Source: Rhodococcus sp. UNC23MFCrub1.1
Lineage (GTDB): Bacteria; Actinomycetota; Actinomycetes; Mycobacteriales; Mycobacteriaceae
Length of the DNA stretch: 64,000 nt
NCBI RefSeq assembly: GCF_000686025.1
Contig: NZ_JMLQ01000001.1
Location: forward strand, 310,001-374,000
Direction: 5' to 3'
Position numbers and translations under genes: made by a program. Under the pieces are notes generated by a model. It made no database searches. It was not told the DNA's origin and saw only the letters and a program-made list of their open reading frames with translations. Below, piece by piece: positions 9,142-18,103 of this stretch. Within the stretch, counting starts at the first letter, position 1. Every line of letters begins with the position of its first letter.

Positions 9142-10739
9142 CGACCACGACGGTGGACGCCGTCGTGATCGGAGCGGGCCACAACGGACTCGTCGCGGCG
9201 TCCGTGCTCGCCGACGCAGGATGGGACGTCGTCGTCCTGGAGTCCGCCCCGGTGCCCGGCGGCGCGGTCCGCAGCGCCGAGCTCACCCCGGGATACGTGA
9301 GCGACCTGTTCAGTGCCTTCTATCCCCTCGGTGCGTCGTCCCCGGCGTTCACGGCGCTCGAGCTCGACCGCCACGGACTCCGCTGGACCCACTCACCCGT
9401 CGTCTTCGGTCACCCGCGCTCGCCCGACGACGAGGACGCCCCGGTGGTCCACCACGATCCCGAGGACACCGCCGCCATGCTGGCGGAGCACGATCCGCGC
9501 GACGGCGAGGCGTGGATGTACGTGGTGGATCAGTGGAACCGGATCCGCGATCCTCTGCTGCACTCGCTGTTCGGCAGCTCCTTCCCGCCTGTCAAGGGTG
9601 CCGCGACGCTCTTCCGGCGCCTCGGGACCGCGGAGACACTGCGGTTCCTGCGCTTCGCAGTACTCCCGGCCCGGGCGATGGCGCACGAGTTGTTCCACAG
9701 CGAGGCGGCGCGATGCCTGCTGCTCGGCAACGCCATGCATGCCGACGTCCCCACCGACGCACCCGCGAGCGGCATCATGGGCTACCTGCTGACGATGCTC
9801 GCGCAGGATGTCGGCTACCCCGTCCCGGTCGGCGGTGCGCAGGAGCTGACCAGCGCGCTCGTGCGCCGTGCCGAGAGCGCCGGGGCGCGGGTCGTCTGCG
9901 TAACCGAGGTGACCTCGATCGACGTCTCCGGCGGTGTCGCCCGCGGCGTGCGGACGGCAGGCGGCGACACGTACGTCGCACGGCGAGCCGTCGTCGCAGA
10001 CGTGTCCGCTCCCGCGCTGTACAGCTCGCTGTTGCCGCGGGACGCGGTTCCCGCCCGGGTGCACAGCGATCTCGAGAAGTTCGAGTGGGACACCCCGGTG
10101 GTGAAGATCAACTACGCGCTCGACTCCCCGATCCCGTGGCGCTCGAAGAGTCTGAACGAGGCGGGCACGGTGCACGTCGGCGCAGACGACGACGGTCTGG
10201 TGCGATGGAACGCCGACCTGGTGACAGGCCGCATCCCGGAGCGGCCGTTCATGCTGTTCGGTCAGATGACGACCGCGGACGCCACCCGCTCCCCGGCCGG
10301 GACGGAGAGCGCATGGGCGTACACACACCTCCCCCGCGGTGTGACGGACGACGCCTCGGGCGACCTGCTCGCCGAGCGGGTCGACACCGTCCTCGAGGAG
10401 TACGCGCCCGGGTTCGCGGCGTCGATCGTCGGCAAGCACGTCCAGCGGCCGGGCGACCTGACAGCGGACGACGCCAACCTGTTCGGTGGCGCGGTGAACG
10501 GCGGAACGTCGCAACTGCAGCAGCAGTTGGTGTTCCGGCCCGTTCCCGGACTCGGACGTACGGAGACTCCCGTCGGTCGGTTGTTCCTCGGGAGCGCGTC
10601 CGCCCATCCGGGCGGCGGCGTGCACGGGGCACCGGGACTGGCTGCGGCGAGGGCCGCGTTGGCGAGCGACGGTGTGCGCGGATGGGTTCACCGCACGACG
10701 ATCAGTGCCCTGATGGATCTGACACTCGGTGACCGCTAG
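9138..10739 (+). CDS. phytoene desaturase-like FAD-dependent oxidoreductase
   Basis: A 533-residue NAD(P)/FAD-dependent oxidoreductase with the dinucleotide-binding motif VVIGAGHNGLVAA (10-22) followed by VLESAPVPGGAVRS, the pattern of the carotenoid (phytoene) desaturase/isomerase and amine oxidase group. The C-terminus HPGGGVHGAPG is the second conserved block of that family. There is no carotenoid cluster (crtB, crtE) nearby, so the substrate may be another hydrophobic molecule. It is coupled by a 4-base overlap to the upstream SRPBCC gene and followed by trhA on the same strand 42 bases on. Confidence 0.85.
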   Translation: MTTTTVDAVVIGAGHNGLVAASVLADAGWDVVVLESAPVPGGAVRSAELTPGYVSDLFSAFYPLGASSPAFTALELDRHGLRWTHSPVVFGHPRSPDDEDAPVVHHDPEDTAAMLAEHDPRDGEAWMYVVDQWNRIRDPLLHSLFGSSFPPVKGAATLFRRLGTAETLRFLRFAVLPARAMAHELFHSEAARCLLLGNAMHADVPTDAPASGIMGYLLTMLAQDVGYPVPVGGAQELTSALVRRAESAGARVVCVTEVTSIDVSGGVARGVRTAGGDTYVARRAVVADVSAPALYSSLLPRDAVPARVHSDLEKFEWDTPVVKINYALDSPIPWRSKSLNEAGTVHVGADDDGLVRWNADLVTGRIPERPFMLFGQMTTADATRSPAGTESAWAYTHLPRGVTDDASGDLLAERVDTVLEEYAPGFAASIVGKHVQRPGDLTADDANLFGGAVNGGTSQLQQQLVFRPVPGLGRTETPVGRLFLGSASAHPGGGVHGAPGLAAARAALASDGVRGWVHRTTISALMDLTLGDR

Positions 10740-10781
10740 TTCGGCCACGGTCGGAGCGCGAACCTACGGTACCGTAGGTTC

Positions 10782-11450
10782 GTGACTGTCTTCGGGCTCG
10801 ACGAACTGCCGGTGAAGCCGCGCATGCGCGGATGGATCCACCTGTACGCCTTCGGGGTGTCGGTGGTCTGCGGGATCGTGCTCGTGGTGCTCGCCTACTC
10901 GGCGGTGTCCGTCCGGGCCGGTCTCGCGATCACTGTCTACGCCGTCGCGACGTGCGGTCTCTTCGGAGTGAGCGCGACATACCACCGCGTCCACTGGCAG
11001 ACCGTGCGCAGCCGGACGTGGATGAAGCGCGCCGATCACTCGATGATCTTCCTGTTCATCGCCGGCAGTTACACGCCGTTCGCAGTGCTCGGGCTGCCGA
11101 GCCGCACCGGCACCATCGTGCTGATCGTGGTGTGGGCCGGTGCGCTGGCCGGAGTGACGCTGAAGATGCTGTGGCCCACGGCCCCTCGCTGGCTGGGCGT
11201 GCCCCTGTATCTCGTGCTGGGCTGGGCCATCGTGCCGGTCGCGGGCGAACTCACCCATCGTGTGGGCGTCGGACCGATGGCACTGCTGGTGGCGGGCGGC
11301 GTGTTCTACAGCATCGGCGCGATTCTGTACGCAACGAAGTGGCCCAACCCGTGGCCCACCACGTTCGGCCATCACGAGTTCTTCCACGCCGCGACGGTCG
11401 TCGCCGCGGTGTGCCACTACATCGCCGTGTGGCTGGTGCTCTTCACCTGA
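10782..11450 (+). CDS. trhA: hemolysin III family membrane protein (TrhA-like)
   Basis: Seven-helix membrane protein of the PAQR/hemolysin III family (222 residues). Conserved family histidines and acidic residues are present: TYHRVHW after TM2, RADHSMIFLFIAGSYTP in TM3, and HHEFFHAATVVAAVCHY near the C-terminus. Some bacterial members are linked to membrane-energy homeostasis; the hemolysin label is historical. GTG 10782 is the start. The position corresponds to M. tuberculosis Rv1085c. It converges on the thioredoxin-domain gene with only 7 bases between stops. Confidence 0.9.
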   Translation: MTVFGLDELPVKPRMRGWIHLYAFGVSVVCGIVLVVLAYSAVSVRAGLAITVYAVATCGLFGVSATYHRVHWQTVRSRTWMKRADHSMIFLFIAGSYTPFAVLGLPSRTGTIVLIVVWAGALAGVTLKMLWPTAPRWLGVPLYLVLGWAIVPVAGELTHRVGVGPMALLVAGGVFYSIGAILYATKWPNPWPTTFGHHEFFHAATVVAAVCHYIAVWLVLFT

Positions 11451-11457
11451 TCCGGCG

Positions 11458-13467
11458 TCACCGGACCAGGAGTGCGGTCAGGTCCTCGGGGTCGGTGACC
11501 GGTCGGTCGCACACGAAGCCGTGACACACGTACGCGGCCGACTCGCCGCTCACCAGCGGGCGATCCGCGAGCAGCGGGACCGAGTCGGGCGGACCCGCGA
11601 CCACCACCGTGCCGCCGGCGGCGACGCGGCGGGCGGTGCGTACGAGGTCGTCGTCGACCGACTCCGTGGCGATCGCCACCTGCACCGGTCCCGCCACCGC
11701 GGCTTCCGCGACGGTCAACCAGTGGCCGGCCGACCGGGGTGCCCGCTCGAGCAGGATCGACGCTCGCGCAAGCGACCTGTCCGCCGCCGCACCGAACCGC
11801 GAGGAGTTCTCGCTGGACGCGGCCACCGTCAGCAGACCCTCGGTGATCAGTGCCGCTCCGGACGGGGTCGCGTTGTCGAGTGGATCGCGAGGCCGGGTCA
11901 CGAGCGTCTCCGCGTCGTCGGCGGTGTCGAACCAGCTGCCCGGCTGCTCAGGATCGGCGAAGTGGTCGAGCGCGACGTCGAGTACCTCCTCCGCCGCCGT
12001 CAGCCAGCGTGCCTCCCCGGTCGCCTGGTGCAGCGCGGCGAGAGCGACGGCGAGTGCGCCGTGATCCTCCGCGATAGCCGCCGCATCGCCCACGACACCG
12101 CCCAGGGACGCACGCCGTAGTCGGCCGTCGACGCGGTGCAGGTCCAGGATGCGGTCCGCGCAGCGTGCTGCCGCATCGACCCAGTTCCGGTACCCCAGCG
12201 CGGCGCCGCCCTCGGCCAGCGCCGTGATCGCGAAGCCGTTCCAGGCGGTCACCACCTTGTCGTCGCGCCCCGGCTGAGGACGCGTGGCACGCGACGCGGC
12301 CAGTGCTGCGCGCATGCGTGCGAAACGCTCGGGGTCCGTCGGTTCGGCCCGCAGCTGCAACACGGACGCCCCCTCCTCGAACGTGCCCGTGTCGGTCACC
12401 CCGAACACCTGTGCGGCCCGAGCCCCGTCCTCGTCGCCCAGCACCTCGACCAGCTGCGCGGGTGTCCACGCGTAGGTCAGACCCTCCACCCCGTCGGTGT
12501 CGGCGTCCAGGGCGGAGGCGAAGCACCCGTCGTCCGTGCCGAGATCGCGCAGGAGGAAGTCGGCGGTGTCGACGGCCACACGATGAGCGAACGCATCGCC
12601 GCGGCGCGCCAGGTGAGCGTAGAAGCGCAGCAGCAACGCGTTGTCGTAGAGCATCTTCTCGAAGTGCGGCACCACCCAGTCCGCATCGACGGAGTACCGA
12701 GCGAAACCGCCCCCGAGCTGGTCGTACATCCCGCCGCGGGCCATGGCGTCGGCGGTACGGCCCACCGCAGCGCGGGCAGGCTCCGACCCGGTGCGCTCGA
12801 CGTGGCGGAGCAGCCCCTCCACGAGAGACGACGGTGGGAACTTCGGTGCTCCGCCGAAGCCGCCGCGCGGCACGTCCTCGTCCGCCAGGACGCGCGCCAC
12901 CGCCTCGTCGAGCAGGGCGGCGTCGACGACGCGGTCGCCCTCCGGAATGCCCGCGGCGGTCCTGCGCAGTTCGGCGACCACCGAGGCCGACGCCTGCTGC
13001 ACCTCGTCACGACGGGTGCGCCACGTCTCGGAGATGGCCTCGAGCAGCTGCGAGAACGACGGCATCCCTCGCCGAGGTGTGGGCGGGAAGTAGGTGCCGC
13101 AGTAGAACGGTTCCGCGTCGGGGGTGAGGAACGCCGTCATCGGCCAACCGCCCTGACCCGTCATCGCGACCGTCGCGTTCATGTAGACGGCGTCGATGTC
13201 GGGACGTTCCTCGCGATCGACCTTGATGCACACGAAGTTCGCGTTCATGATCTCCGCGATGGCGTCGTTCTCGAACGACTCGTGTGCCATCACGTGACAC
13301 CAGTGACACGCCGAGTAGCCCACCGACAGCAGGACCGGGACGTCTCGTTCGCGAGCCCACGCCAGGGCGTCGTCACCCCACTGCTGCCAGTGCACGGGAT
13401 TGTCGGCGTGCTGACGCAGGTAGGGGCTCGTCGAGTCGGACAGGGTGTTGCGCTCACGGGTGGCCAC
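11458..13467 (-). CDS. thioredoxin-domain protein, YyaL/SPATA20 family (DUF255)
   Basis: About 669 residues: an N-terminal thioredoxin-like domain (DUF255) with the active-site motif CHWCH at 54-58, then a long alpha/alpha-barrel domain resembling N-acylglucosamine 2-epimerase or glycosidase folds. The cellular role of this conserved family is unknown. I place the start at GTG 13467 (MATRERNTLSDSTSPYLRQH); the frame extends 12 codons further, but homologues start here. It follows the small membrane protein and mca genes on the same strand, as Rv1084 does with Rv1083 and Rv1082, so a link to mycothiol or redox metabolism is plausible but unproven. Confidence 0.87.
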   Translation of the reverse strand: MATRERNTLSDSTSPYLRQHADNPVHWQQWGDDALAWARERDVPVLLSVGYSACHWCHVMAHESFENDAIAEIMNANFVCIKVDREERPDIDAVYMNATVAMTGQGGWPMTAFLTPDAEPFYCGTYFPPTPRRGMPSFSQLLEAISETWRTRRDEVQQASASVVAELRRTAAGIPEGDRVVDAALLDEAVARVLADEDVPRGGFGGAPKFPPSSLVEGLLRHVERTGSEPARAAVGRTADAMARGGMYDQLGGGFARYSVDADWVVPHFEKMLYDNALLLRFYAHLARRGDAFAHRVAVDTADFLLRDLGTDDGCFASALDADTDGVEGLTYAWTPAQLVEVLGDEDGARAAQVFGVTDTGTFEEGASVLQLRAEPTDPERFARMRAALAASRATRPQPGRDDKVVTAWNGFAITALAEGGAALGYRNWVDAAARCADRILDLHRVDGRLRRASLGGVVGDAAAIAEDHGALAVALAALHQATGEARWLTAAEEVLDVALDHFADPEQPGSWFDTADDAETLVTRPRDPLDNATPSGAALITEGLLTVAASSENSSRFGAAADRSLARASILLERAPRSAGHWLTVAEAAVAGPVQVAIATESVDDDLVRTARRVAAGGTVVVAGPPDSVPLLADRPLVSGESAAYVCHGFVCDRPVTDPEDLTALLVR

Positions 13468-13522
13468 CCCTGCAGTGTCCCCCGTGACACCCGGCGCAAT
13501 CACCGCTCGGGTCGCAAACCCC

Positions 13523-13762
13523 TCACCGCTCGGGTCGGAAGCCTCCGCGGTCCGTGCCCTCGTCCGCCGCCTGGTCCGGCGTCGGATCCTCCGGCTCGAA
13601 GGACGCCGGAAGCTTCTTGAAGTGCGCGTTCATCGACCGCACCAACAGGGCGGTACCGATGAGCAACAGCACGATGATGACGAGGCCGACGGGTGACGCC
13701 TTACCGAACTCGGGCCCGGTGTTGTTCTGCGCCAGTATGATCGACGCGCTGAGCACGGTCAT
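13523..13762 (-). CDS. small single-pass membrane protein (Rv1083-like)
   Basis: A 79-residue protein with one transmembrane helix (about 25-42, GLVIIVLLLIGTALLV) and a short charged tail rich in Asp, Glu and Pro. Its ATG directly abuts the mca stop codon (zero spacing), so it is very likely co-translated with mca. The same arrangement exists around M. tuberculosis Rv1082-Rv1083. Function unknown; an accessory or membrane-tethering role for the mycothiol amidase is a guess from position only. Confidence 0.8.
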   Translation of the reverse strand: MTVLSASIILAQNNTGPEFGKASPVGLVIIVLLLIGTALLVRSMNAHFKKLPASFEPEDPTPDQAADEGTDRGGFRPER

Positions 13763-14629
13763 CTAGGACTCGATCCCGGCGAACAGGTCGGTCTCGGGCA
13801 GCGACGTGCGCACGCGGGTCCGCGCCAGCTCGTACTCCTCGGTCGGCCACAGCTTCTTCTGCACGTCGACCGGGACCGCGAAGAAGCGGCCGTTCGGATC
13901 GATCTGGGTGCGGTGCGCACGCAGTGCGTCGTCACGCTGCTGGAAGTAGTCCGCGCACTCCACCTGGGTGGTGACGCGCTCCATGATCTCGCCGCGATCC
14001 TTCGGCCACTGCGCGAGCCATTCCGTGAACGGCCCCTCCTGACCGGAGGCGATCATCTCGTCGTCGAACAACTGCATGCGCTGGCGGATGAAGCCGTGGG
14101 AGTAGTAGAGCTTCGAGACCTCCCACGCCTCGCCCGTTCCGGGGAACTGCTCGGGATCGCCGGCCGCCTCGTACGCGGCGACCGACACCTCGTGGCAGCG
14201 GATGTGGTCGGGGTGGGGGTAGCCACCCTTCTCGTCGTAGGTCGTCATGACGTGCGGCTTGAAGTCGCGCACCACGCGCACCAGAGCCTCGGTCGACTCC
14301 TCGAGCGGCACCAGCGCGAAGCATCCCTCGGGAAGCGGCGGCAGCGGATCTCCCTCCGGCAGACCGGAGTCCACGAACCCCAGCCACGTCTGCTGCACCC
14401 CGAGAATGGCTGCGGCAGCGGCCATCTCCTCCTTGCGCACCTCGGACATGCGCTCGCGCACACCGGGGATGTCCATGGCCGGGTTGAGGATGTCGCCGCG
14501 CTCACCGCCGGTGAGTGTGACCACCAGCACCTCGTTGCCCTCGGCCGCGTAACGCGCCATGGTGGCAGCGCCCTTGGAGGACTCGTCGTCAGGATGGGCG
14601 TGCACTGCCATCAGTCGCAGTCCGCTCAC
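13763..14629 (-). CDS. mca: mycothiol S-conjugate amidase
   Basis: Zinc hydrolase that cleaves mycothiol S-conjugates into glucosaminyl-inositol and a mercapturic acid for export, part of electrophile detoxification. The 288-residue protein has the LmbE/PIG-L zinc motif AHPDDE (11-16), the [13 protein letters not shown] segment and the third zinc-ligand region [10 protein letters not shown]. Length, motifs and neighbourhood separate it from the related MshB. The start is GTG 14629. It heads a three-gene operon with the small membrane protein and the thioredoxin-domain protein. Confidence 0.94.
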   Translation of the reverse strand: MSGLRLMAVHAHPDDESSKGAATMARYAAEGNEVLVVTLTGGERGDILNPAMDIPGVRERMSEVRKEEMAAAAAILGVQQTWLGFVDSGLPEGDPLPPLPEGCFALVPLEESTEALVRVVRDFKPHVMTTYDEKGGYPHPDHIRCHEVSVAAYEAAGDPEQFPGTGEAWEVSKLYYSHGFIRQRMQLFDDEMIASGQEGPFTEWLAQWPKDRGEIMERVTTQVECADYFQQRDDALRAHRTQIDPNGRFFAVPVDVQKKLWPTEEYELARTRVRTSLPETDLFAGIES

Positions 14630-14747
14630 GTGTGCCTCACTTCAACTATCGGTGGTGCTCCGGTTCCGGTCCGGGCACCTCCAATAGTTCCACTTCGTCC
14701 GGTACCCCGCCGAGGCGGTACCGGGTCCGCGGGTAAGTTCGACGGCG

Positions 14748-15179
14748 ATGTCCACCACGCCGCAGAGTCTCCCCGAGGGTCGCTACCCCACCAGTCGGGG
14801 AATCGCCCCGTCCCGTGTCCTCGCCGTGGCTCTGACGCTGCTGGTCATCGCGCTGGGCGTGGCCGTCGCCTACCTCGGATACACCAAGTTCACCACCCCC
14901 GACGTCGACGGGACCATGGTGTCGTTCGACATCGTCGGCGAGGACCGCGTCGACGTACGCCTGAACGTGACCAGGGACGACCCGTCCCAGCCCGCGGTCT
15001 GCATCATCCGATCGCGATCGCGCGACGGAACCGAGACCGGGCGACGCGAAGTACTGATCCCGGCGTCCGAGAACGGCACCGAGGACGTCCGCAGCTTCGT
15101 GATCACCTCGGCCGCGCCGGGCCTCGCCGACCTCTACGGATGCAGCCTGGACGTACCGGAACATCTCACACCTCGGTGA
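14748..15179 (+). CDS. DUF4307 membrane-anchored protein (Rv1081c-like)
   Basis: A 143-residue protein with a short cytoplasmic N-terminus, one transmembrane helix (about 26-46) and an extracellular beta-rich domain of the DUF4307 type. Cysteines at about 85 and 134 could pair. It is divergent from mca and upstream of greA, as in mycobacteria. No function is known. The weak sequence GGGTAA at 14731-14736 lies just upstream, without a convincing -35 element. Confidence 0.85.
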   Translation: MSTTPQSLPEGRYPTSRGIAPSRVLAVALTLLVIALGVAVAYLGYTKFTTPDVDGTMVSFDIVGEDRVDVRLNVTRDDPSQPAVCIIRSRSRDGTETGRREVLIPASENGTEDVRSFVITSAAPGLADLYGCSLDVPEHLTPR

Positions 15180-15201
15180 CCGTCGGGTGCCGACCAAGAA
15201 A

Positions 15202-15340
15202 CCACGAAGTTCTTTCGTGGTAAAATCGCTTCGTACACGGCTCACCCAGTGGGGCCGTGTATTGCTGCATTGACGGGCGTAACGCGAGCACTCGAGCCAA
15301 GGGCCGTTCGCATCGACCGCGTTCCGCCCCGGCGGAACGC
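15202..15340 (+). promoter_or_regulatory. greA 5' region: candidate promoter and leader hairpins
   Basis: The 288-base region before greA has a TAAAAT -10-like box at 15221-15226. It also has three stem-loops: CCACGAA/TTCGTGG (15202-15220, possibly the terminator of the DUF4307 gene), an 8-bp stem at 15234-15241 with 15254-15261, and a tight 10-bp stem at 15319-15328 with 15331-15340. If the -10 box is used, the greA mRNA has a leader of more than 200 bases with two strong hairpins. Regulation by this leader is inference. Confidence 0.4.
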
Positions 15341-15467
15341 CCTGCTCGTGACGGAGCTCGCGCACCAGCGCGGGCTCTCTTTCACGTGTGGGCTCGGTGA
15401 CACCACCGCACGCCGCCTACGAATACCGGAGCCGAACGGCTCTGAAGAACACGAGGGAGTGATCGAG

Positions 15468-15962
15468 ATGAGCGAGACCCAGGTGACCTGGCTGACCCAG
15501 GAGTCGCACGACAGGCTCAAGGGCGAACTCGACCAGCTCATCGCCAACCGACCCGTCATCGCCGCGGAGATCAACGAGCGACGGGAAGAGGGCGACCTCA
15601 AGGAGAACGGTGGATACCACGCCGCCCGCGAGGAGCAGGGCCAGCAGGAGGCGCGTATCCGCCAGCTGCAGGAGCTGCTGAACAACGCCAAGGTCGGCGA
15701 GGCTCCCACCCAGTCGGGCGTCGCGCTCCCCGGGTCGGTCGTCAAGGTCTACTACGACGGTGACGAGTCCGATTCCGAGACGTTCCTCATCGCCACGCGT
15801 GAGGAGGGCGCACGGGACGGCAAGCTCGAGGTCTACTCCCCCAACTCGCCCCTCGGCGGCGCATTGATCGACGCCAAGGTAGGCGACACGCGCGAGTACT
15901 CGCTGCCCAACGGCAAGACCATGAAAGTCACGCTCGCGAGCGCGGAGCCGTACCACAACTGA
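15468..15962 (+). CDS. greA: transcription elongation factor GreA
   Basis: Binds the RNA polymerase secondary channel and stimulates cleavage of backtracked transcripts. The 164-residue protein has the coiled-coil arm with acidic tip [22 protein letters not shown] sequence (residues about 37-55) and the C-terminal FKBP-like domain ending [21 protein letters not shown] 15468 is preceded by GAGGGA; a GTG three codons upstream is a less likely start. It is followed by a strong terminator hairpin. Confidence 0.95.
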   Translation: MSETQVTWLTQESHDRLKGELDQLIANRPVIAAEINERREEGDLKENGGYHAAREEQGQQEARIRQLQELLNNAKVGEAPTQSGVALPGSVVKVYYDGDESDSETFLIATREEGARDGKLEVYSPNSPLGGALIDAKVGDTREYSLPNGKTMKVTLASAEPYHN

Positions 15963-15980
15963 TCTCGCACGACGCATGTC

Positions 15981-16014
15981 GTTCGGCCCCGCACGTTCGC
16001 GTACGGGGCCGAAC
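15981..16014 (+). terminator. greA terminator
   Basis: A perfect 11-bp stem (15981-15991 with 16004-16014) and a 12-base loop begin 18 bases after the greA stop and are followed by a short T-rich stretch (GCGTTTCCC). Confidence 0.75.
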
Positions 16015-16106
16015 TGCGTTTCCCATCCGTGTGGCCGCCGGGCTCGAAGCCCTGGTGTAACAGGCACGCGCTCGCCGAGCGATGAACGCCATGGAGGTGC
16101 CACCAG

Positions 16107-16829
16107 ATGAGTCTCGCCACGAAGGCATTCGCAGGGTTCGACATCGACGACCGCCACGTGCGGGTGGTCGTCACCGACGCGGCCGTGATCACCGATGCGG
16201 CAGCCGCGGCGCGCACCGCCCTGGACACGTGGCTCGACATCGTCTCGCTCACCCGTGCGGACTCCGAACTGCAGCGACTGAACCGCTCCTTCGGCCGGAC
16301 CGTGCGCGTCTCCCCTGCTCTGGCGGACCAGGTGCGACACGCCCTCGCCGCCGCGGACCTGACGGCCGGCGCCGTCGATCCGCTCCGCAGCTCGGGCACG
16401 GACACTCACGAGGCCATCGAGGTCGACGGACTCGGCGTGCGCCTTCCCGGCTGGGCCACAGTCGATCTGGACGCGACAGCGCTCGCCGTGGTCGTGGAGC
16501 GCATCGCCGCGACGATCGCACGCCGCTTCGCCTGCGGGGCACTGGTGTCGGTGTCGGGTGCGAACTCGACCGACACCGACATCGCCGTCGCCGGGCCGGA
16601 ACCCGTTCGTGGATGGCAGATCTCGGTGATCGACGGCTCGGCGGAACGCCTCGTTCCGATCGCCTCGGGAACCACGATGGTGACCACCACGGGCACCACC
16701 ACGGCCACGGTGGCCGCGTCCTCCCCCCTGGTGGCAGCCGCGCTGTCGCGCGCCGCGGCAGCGGGCGCCGACGCGCTGATCGATCGCGCCGCCGACCACG
16801 CCTCCGCCGCGGTCTTCATCGCCGCCTGA
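16107..16829 (+). CDS. divergent ApbE-like (FAD:protein FMN transferase-like) protein
   Basis: A 240-residue protein that resembles the ApbE/flavin transferase family. The SLTRADSELQRLNRSF segment (about 49-64) matches the family motif with D-S-E-L-x-R-L-N, and VDLDATALAVVVERIA (about 119-134) aligns with the family's DLGxxAKGxAVD region. That second block has lost the Gly and Lys residues, and no leader peptide or lipobox is seen, so catalytic activity is doubtful. It is convergent with ilvA. Family membership is a moderate-confidence reading. Confidence 0.6.
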   Translation: MSLATKAFAGFDIDDRHVRVVVTDAAVITDAAAAARTALDTWLDIVSLTRADSELQRLNRSFGRTVRVSPALADQVRHALAAADLTAGAVDPLRSSGTDTHEAIEVDGLGVRLPGWATVDLDATALAVVVERIAATIARRFACGALVSVSGANSTDTDIAVAGPEPVRGWQISVIDGSAERLVPIASGTTMVTTTGTTTATVAASSPLVAAALSRAAAAGADALIDRAADHASAAVFIAA

Positions 16830-16848
16830 TCACTCCTGAACTGTCTGA

Positions 16849-18066
16849 TCACTCCTGGACTTCGGCCTCGTATCCGGCGGCCGCGAGACCGGACAGCACG
16901 GCGGCGCGGTGGTCCGGGCCCCGGGTCTCCAGGGTCATCATGATCTCGACCTCGTCCATCGCCAGCCGCCCTGCCGTGCGCGCGTGCACCACGTCGACCA
17001 CACTCGCGGCCGTATCGCGTGCCACGCCGAGCACCCCCACCAGGCCACCCGGGCGGTCGGGGATGACGATGCGCACCGTCAGATAGCGACCCGCCGCTCG
17101 CAACCCGTGCGCGACGACGTGTGTCAGCAGGAGCGGATCGATGTTGCCGCCGGACAGGACGGCGACGATCGGCCCGTCACCGTGGAACTGTTCGGGATGG
17201 TCCATGAGCGCAGCGACGGCTGCCGCTCCGGCGGCTTCGACGATGAGTTTGGCGCGCTCCATACACAGCAGCAGTGCCCGCGACAGCGCGTCCTCGCTGA
17301 CGGTGATCACGCGGTCCACCATCTCGGTGACGTGTGCGAAGGGGACCGCCCCGGGACGCCCCACGGCGATACCGTCGGCCATCGTCGACATCCGTTCGGC
17401 TGAGATCGGCATACCGGCCTCGAGCGATCCGGGCCACGCGGCTGCCTGTTCCGCCTGCACCCCGACGATGCGAATGTCCTTGCCGCTCAACGCGACGGCA
17501 GCGGCGATGCCGGCGACGAGACCGCCGCCGCCGGTCGGCACCACAATGGTGCCCACATCGGGCATCTGGTCGAGAATCTCGACACCGACCGTGGCCTGGC
17601 CCGCGACCACGTCGATGTGATCGAACGGGTGGATCAGCACGGCGCCGGTCTCGTCGGCGAAGGCCATGGCCGCCAGGAGAGCCTCGTCGATGGTGGTGCC
17701 CACCTGGTGAATGGTGGCCCCGTACGCCTTGGTGGCCACCAACTTCGGCAGCGGCGCACCGTTCGGCATGAACACCGTCGACGCGGCCCCGAGTTCCGAC
17801 GCCGCCCACGCGACGCCCTGCGCGTGATTGCCGGCACTGGCCGCGACCACCCCACGAGCGCGCTCCTCGTCGGTCAGACCCGCGATGCGGTTGTACGCAC
17901 CCCGCGGCTTGAACGATCCGGTGCGCTGCAGGTTCTCGCACTTGAGCCACACCTGGCGGTCGGTGCGATCGGACAGGACACGGGACGCCACGAGGGGTGT
18001 GCGGCGCATGACCGGGGCGAGCAGCGCGGTGGCGCGGTCCAGCCGGTCGGCGGTGAGGAGATCCAT
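16849..18066 (-). CDS. ilvA: threonine ammonia-lyase
   Basis: PLP enzyme that deaminates threonine to 2-oxobutanoate, the first step toward isoleucine. The 405-residue protein has the PLP lysine at 53 (SFKPRGAYN), the glycine-rich phosphate loop PTGGGGLVAG and SGGNIDP, and a C-terminal ACT-like domain (about 325-405, TVRIVIPDRPGGL), which suggests amino-acid regulation. It follows metB by 37 bases on the same strand, so it may be read with cbs and metB. All three handle oxobutanoate- or homoserine-derived metabolites. Confidence 0.93.
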   Translation of the reverse strand: MDLLTADRLDRATALLAPVMRRTPLVASRVLSDRTDRQVWLKCENLQRTGSFKPRGAYNRIAGLTDEERARGVVAASAGNHAQGVAWAASELGAASTVFMPNGAPLPKLVATKAYGATIHQVGTTIDEALLAAMAFADETGAVLIHPFDHIDVVAGQATVGVEILDQMPDVGTIVVPTGGGGLVAGIAAAVALSGKDIRIVGVQAEQAAAWPGSLEAGMPISAERMSTMADGIAVGRPGAVPFAHVTEMVDRVITVSEDALSRALLLCMERAKLIVEAAGAAAVAALMDHPEQFHGDGPIVAVLSGGNIDPLLLTHVVAHGLRAAGRYLTVRIVIPDRPGGLVGVLGVARDTAASVVDVVHARTAGRLAMDEVEIMMTLETRGPDHRAAVLSGLAAAGYEAEVQE

Positions 18067-18103
18067 GGCTGGAACCCTAAACCCGAATGCCCCCAGGCGA
18101 GCG

